From: a virus
Reading direction: 5' to 3' (one strand)
Virus record (IMG/VR): IMGVR_UViG_3300006480_000028
Coordinates: 1 to 21,602 of that record
Length of the DNA stretch: 21,602 nt
Below are positions 18,782 to 21,602 of this stretch, piece by piece. The position numbers and the translations under genes are program-made. Every line of letters starts with the position of its first letter. The stretch's first letter is position 1. Under the pieces are notes generated by a model. The model was given only the letters and a program-made list of their open reading frames with translations, ran no database searches and was not told the DNA's origin.

Positions 18782-19353
18782 TGGCATATACTTCTGGAAA
18801 ACATGCAAAGTTTATTTCTGATCGTAGTGGGGTTGCATATCCTTATTCTGAAAGAATAAAAGAATGGAACGGTGCTATTGTTCATATTTCAGAATATGAA
18901 GCAAAACACCCACAATTAGAACCAAGTGTTGTAGGGGACGACCCTCAAGCATTAAAAGAAGCTAGACCAGACCGTACAGAGCCTGCGGTTATTCGTTTAT
19001 TAAGACCTAACTGTTTTAAAACGGGTACAGCAGGATCACCAGTTTTAACTGTTACTGAGCCGTCACACAATAGGACTACGGGTGATGTGGTTCGGTTTAG
19101 AAAAGTTACAAGTTTTGATGGTTTTACAAAAGTAAATATTGAGCGTTCTTCAGGTTATGCTATTACCGTTATTGATGAAAACTCATATACAATTACTATT
19201 GCTGGAGATACAGCAACAGTAGGAGGCGTCCAAGGTGGCGGTAAAAATGCAACTGTTGGTATAGGGTCGGGAGTTTTACCTTCACCAGCGACAACGTTTG
19301 ACTCATCAAATATCAAACTAGATTCGACAACTAAGACTTTTGACGAGGGCTAA
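18781..19353 (+). CDS. Virion protein related to zinc-ribbon phage proteins, cysteines absent
   Basis: A 190-residue protein. The first 65 residues, HAKFISDRSGVAYPYSERIKEWNGAIVHISEYEAKHPQLEP, follow the layout of a family that carries a CxxC...CxxC zinc ribbon (CDRCGF...C..C.E.KHPQL). Here the four Cys positions are Ser, Ser, His and Glu, so a classical zinc site is unlikely. The second half (residues about 75-175) is a beta-rich domain (VLTVTEPSHNRTTGDVVRF, VIDENSYTITIAG) such as those that assemble onto tail surfaces. It begins in the stop of the connector gene. It probably belongs to the connector/tail complex. Confidence 0.65.
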   Translation: MAYTSGKHAKFISDRSGVAYPYSERIKEWNGAIVHISEYEAKHPQLEPSVVGDDPQALKEARPDRTEPAVIRLLRPNCFKTGTAGSPVLTVTEPSHNRTTGDVVRFRKVTSFDGFTKVNIERSSGYAITVIDENSYTITIAGDTATVGGVQGGGKNATVGIGSGVLPSPATTFDSSNIKLDSTTKTFDEG

Positions 19354-20004
19354 ATGGCAAAACAAACAGTAGGAATTGGCTCTGCTGCAAATGATGGAAC
19401 GGGTGATACTCTTCGTATTGGAGCAGATAAGATAAATGACAACTTCAACGAAATCTATAATGCGTTGGGGAACGGTACAGCTTTAACTGATATTATCGAC
19501 ACAAACGGTCTTATTAATGTTAACTCTGGCTCAAACATTATTGTTTTTTACTATGCTGCTTTAACTGATTTGCCTAGTGCATCGGCTTATCATGGTGCGA
19601 TTGCTCATGTTCATGCAAATGGTGGAATGTATTTTGCTCACGGTGGTAATTGGATAAGACTTAATGATGAAGTCAGTGGTCCTACAACTAAATATACAAC
19701 AACAGCGGCTAATGGGTCTGCCTATACCTTTTCTGGTCCTGGTGCTACTGCTGGTAATAATCCTAACTTTACCTTTTATAAGGGTCACACATATTTAATT
19801 GATAATTCTACTTATGTTGGAAGTCATCCTTTGCAGATACGAACATCTGATGGCGGCTCTGCTTTTACAACAGGAGTTACTGAAAATTTTAATAGCACTG
19901 CAGGGTTAACTCAGTTTATTGTGCCACATGAACCTAGTGATACATCATTAGTGTATCAATGCACTAACCACAGTAGCATGGTCGGAAATATAACAATAGT
20001 ATAG
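19354..20004 (+). CDS. Tail fibre-like protein with cupredoxin-like C-terminal domain
   Basis: A 216-residue protein. Residues 1-40 are the N-terminal block common to phage fibre-type proteins (GSAANDGTGDTLRIG, then KINDNFNEIYNALG). Residues about 62-105 form a small beta unit. The C-terminal third, from NPNFTFYKGHTYLID on, looks like a cupredoxin: His158 in SHPLQ and Cys203, His206 and Met209 in YQCTNHSSMVG. These are the four ligands of a type 1 copper site, with the Cys-x2-His-x2-Met spacing seen in amicyanin. It could bind copper or use the fold as an adhesin. The start follows the previous stop directly, with GAGG overlapping the stop. A virion surface role is likely; copper binding is inferred. 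Confidence 0.7.
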   Translation: MAKQTVGIGSAANDGTGDTLRIGADKINDNFNEIYNALGNGTALTDIIDTNGLINVNSGSNIIVFYYAALTDLPSASAYHGAIAHVHANGGMYFAHGGNWIRLNDEVSGPTTKYTTTAANGSAYTFSGPGATAGNNPNFTFYKGHTYLIDNSTYVGSHPLQIRTSDGGSAFTTGVTENFNSTAGLTQFIVPHEPSDTSLVYQCTNHSSMVGNITIV

Positions 20005-20014
20005 CGAACAAAAA

Positions 20015-20659
20015 ATGTCATTTACATACGCACAACTTAAACAAGCTGTACAAGATTTTTCAGAAAACACTGAGACGTCTTTTGTTACAAACCTTCCTGT
20101 GTTTATTCGCGGCGCAGAAGATCGTATTTTTTCTGTTGTAGATCTTGAGTTGTTTCGTAAAAATGCAACATCCGCTTTAAGTAATAATGATCCTTTTTTG
20201 AGCTGTCCAACTGATTTTTTAGCTCCTTTTTCTTTTAGAATAACAACTGCAAATAATGAAAGATTTCTTTTAATAAAAGATGTAAACTATATTCAAGAAT
20301 ATAACAAAAGTATTTCTAACACACTTCCAAAATATTACGGTATTTATGATATCGATAATTTTATAGTTGGCCCAACACCAGATAGCAACTACACAGTAGA
20401 GCTACACTATTACTATAGACCCGCAAGTATTACTGCTGGCGCAGATTCTGCGAAATCATGGTTAAGTGAAAACGCCCCTAACGCTCTTCTTTACGGCTCG
20501 CTTGTAGAAGCGTATACATATATGAAAGGTGAGCCTGATATGATGCAACTGTACGAACAAAGGTTTGCGCAGGAAGTTCAGCGTCTGAAAGATTTAGCAG
20601 AAGCTAGAGAAAACTCAGATGCATATCGCAGGGGTCTACCTGATAGGCCAAGGACTTAG
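20015..20659 (+). CDS. Second connector/adaptor-like protein
   Basis: A 214-residue protein of the phage head-tail adaptor/tail-tubular type. The N-terminal helix TYAQLKQAVQDFSEN, then LPVFIRGAEDRIFSVVDLELFRK, strands including FLSCPTDFLAPFSF, a central YGIYD block, and VELHYYYRPASI followed by a helical end (NALLYGSLVEAYTYMKGEPDMMQLYEQRFAQEVQRLK). The overall order resembles the other adaptor at 18125, so this phage seems to have two stacked ring proteins, or one adaptor and one stopper. No good ribosome site precedes the ATG. The C-terminus is Arg-rich. Confidence 0.7.
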   Translation: MSFTYAQLKQAVQDFSENTETSFVTNLPVFIRGAEDRIFSVVDLELFRKNATSALSNNDPFLSCPTDFLAPFSFRITTANNERFLLIKDVNYIQEYNKSISNTLPKYYGIYDIDNFIVGPTPDSNYTVELHYYYRPASITAGADSAKSWLSENAPNALLYGSLVEAYTYMKGEPDMMQLYEQRFAQEVQRLKDLAEARENSDAYRRGLPDRPRT

Positions 20660-20668
20660 GAGTAACAA

Positions 20669-21109
20669 ATGGCAACGAGTAATGCAGCAACCACATATCT
20701 TGAGCATCGACTGCTCAATTTTATTTTTAAAAACAACGCAGCTATTGGTGGTGTGACTTTTGCTTCACCAGGAGACAGCATTTATGTTGGTCTTGCAACG
20801 GCAGTTTCTGACGCAGAAGCTGGCTCTTTAACTGAAGCTAATTTTGGCAGTTATGCAAGAGTTCAAATTACTGCGGCAAACTGGACTTTAGCAAGCTCTA
20901 GCACAGATCAACAGACGATAAAAAATACTAATAACTTTGAGTTTCCAGCATCAACTAGTGGTTCCAATGTTGTGACACACGCATTTATTGCAGATGCAGC
21001 GAGTAGTGGAAATATATTGTTTATTGGTGCGTTAGATGCTTCAAAAACAATTGCTACAGGTGATGTTTTCCGTATTAACTCAAACAACTTGACTATTGAA
21101 TTGAAGTAA
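20669..21109 (+). CDS. Tail fibre-type (gp80-like) protein
   Basis: A 146-residue beta-rich protein with the pattern of small phage tail fibre/structural proteins: TTYLEHRLLNFIF, then DSIYVGLATAVSD, GSYARVQITAANWT, a Thr/Asn-rich stretch, VVTHAFIADAASSGNILFIGALD, then GDVFRINSNNLTIELK. The sequence lifestyle - helix, L-x-T strand, G-Y-A-R block and D-x-x-x-G-N block - is that of the family. AGGAG lies upstream as a good ribosome site. The end overlaps the next start (TAATG). It is probably part of the distal tail or a baseplate-like hub. Confidence 0.65.
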   Translation: MATSNAATTYLEHRLLNFIFKNNAAIGGVTFASPGDSIYVGLATAVSDAEAGSLTEANFGSYARVQITAANWTLASSSTDQQTIKNTNNFEFPASTSGSNVVTHAFIADAASSGNILFIGALDASKTIATGDVFRINSNNLTIELK

Positions 21110-21489
21110 TGGCTCTTGTTCTGAAAGACCGAATAAAAGAAACCACGACTACCACTGGCACAGGCACTTATACGCTTGCTGGTGCAGTAGGTGGTTTTGA
21201 AGCTTTCAGTCAAATAGGTAATTCAAACACCACATACTATTGCTGCACAGACGGAACTGACTTTGAGATAGGTATCGGCACCTACACTGCATCTGGTACA
21301 ACCTTGGCCCGTACCACAATATTGCAGTCTAGCAACTCCGATGCCGCTGTTAACTGGACATCAGGCACTCGCACTGTTTTCTGCACGTTGCCAGCAGAGA
21401 AGATGATATTTAACAATGCGAGTAATGTAGCGCAGAACTTTACAGAACAAGACCCGAATGCGTTGGCATTCGCAATAGCATTGGGATAG
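21109..21489 (+). CDS. Small tail or fibre structural protein
   Basis: A 126-residue protein with a pattern that recurs in phage tail fibre operons: LKDRIKETTTTTGTGTYTLAGAVGGFEAF, then YYCCTDGTDFEIGIGTYT, TLARTTILQSSNSDAAVNW and TRTVFCTLPAEKM. These are successive beta strands around conserved DRI, TGTG and G-TY-LARTT motifs. It starts in the stop of the previous gene. Two adjacent Cys (YCC) and a later Cys are present. It is likely a fibre or capsid-associated surface protein; the exact place in the virion is unknown. Confidence 0.65.
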   Translation: MALVLKDRIKETTTTTGTGTYTLAGAVGGFEAFSQIGNSNTTYYCCTDGTDFEIGIGTYTASGTTLARTTILQSSNSDAAVNWTSGTRTVFCTLPAEKMIFNNASNVAQNFTEQDPNALAFAIALG

Positions 21490-21493
21490 AAAA

Positions 21494-21602
21494 ATGGCTA
21501 ACGCATTTAAAACATTTACAGACACCGCAGTGGGGACAGCCAACGCAGATGTTTATACCTGCCCCAGCGCGACAGAAACAACAATTATCGGATTGAACAT
21601 TG
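21494..21602 (+). CDS. Start of a further tail structural protein (partial)
   Basis: The first 36 codons of a gene that runs past the window end. It begins MANAFKTFTDTAVGTANADVY, followed by TCPSATETTIIG, the type of N-terminus found in small beta-rich tail proteins after fibre genes. It starts 5 bases after the previous stop. Nothing more can be said from 36 residues. Confidence 0.55.
   Translation, partial: MANAFKTFTDTAVGTANADVYTCPSATETTIIGLNI

Overview
This window is part of a tailed double-stranded DNA phage genome (Caudoviricetes), carrying its DNA packaging, head and early tail genes. Every gene I can support is on the + strand. The gene content points to a marine phage: a P22-type portal, a GroES-like protein beside the capsid genes, a block of small Lys/Arg-rich proteins of kinds seen in marine phages, and short adhesin-like tail proteins with a cupredoxin-like domain. 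No tape-measure or sheath gene is visible. Two tail-tubular/adaptor-like proteins and the portal type suggest a short-tailed (podovirus-like) particle. The base composition is moderately AT-rich by eye. A marine alphaproteobacterial host is my inference; nothing in the window proves it.

Layout. (1) 1-562: the end of an upstream region with one small unknown gene, then a repeat-rich control region. (2) 563-1496: small terminase subunit, overlapped by about 100 bases by a VRR-NUC-type nuclease. (3) 1497-3306: three single-gene cassettes, each with its own promoter-like sequence, the same AGAAAGGA ribosome binding site and its own hairpin terminator. The first and third encode divergent paralogues with a predicted winged-helix-like C-terminal part; the second encodes an unrelated acidic protein. 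The gaps between them hold TGAC/TGAT tandem repeats that put stop codons in all three + frames. (4) 3307-3520: a non-coding stretch with two pairs of direct repeats, probably the late control region.

(5) 3521-14794: a tightly packed late operon: three large unknown, probably virion-associated proteins, large terminase subunit, portal, two small unknown proteins, GroES-like co-chaperonin, scaffold-like protein, a conserved head-region protein, a probable decoration-type protein and the major capsid protein, closed by a strong terminator. (6) 14908-17446: two small structural-type proteins, a small XhlA-like membrane protein and a run of very basic small proteins. (7) 17448-21602: a conserved His-rich protein, two adaptor/tail-tubular proteins, a protein related to zinc-ribbon phage proteins but without the cysteines, a cupredoxin-like tail protein, and fibre-type proteins running off the end.

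The terminase subunits, portal, scaffold, chaperonin and capsid together form a head assembly and packaging module, and the last 4 kb build the connector and tail. The most unusual part is the cassette array at 1497-3306. Its two paralogous DNA-binding-like proteins have opposite leucine codon usage, and the third cassette has a base composition unlike anything else here. No tRNA, rRNA, CRISPR array, IS element, integrase or replication gene was seen.
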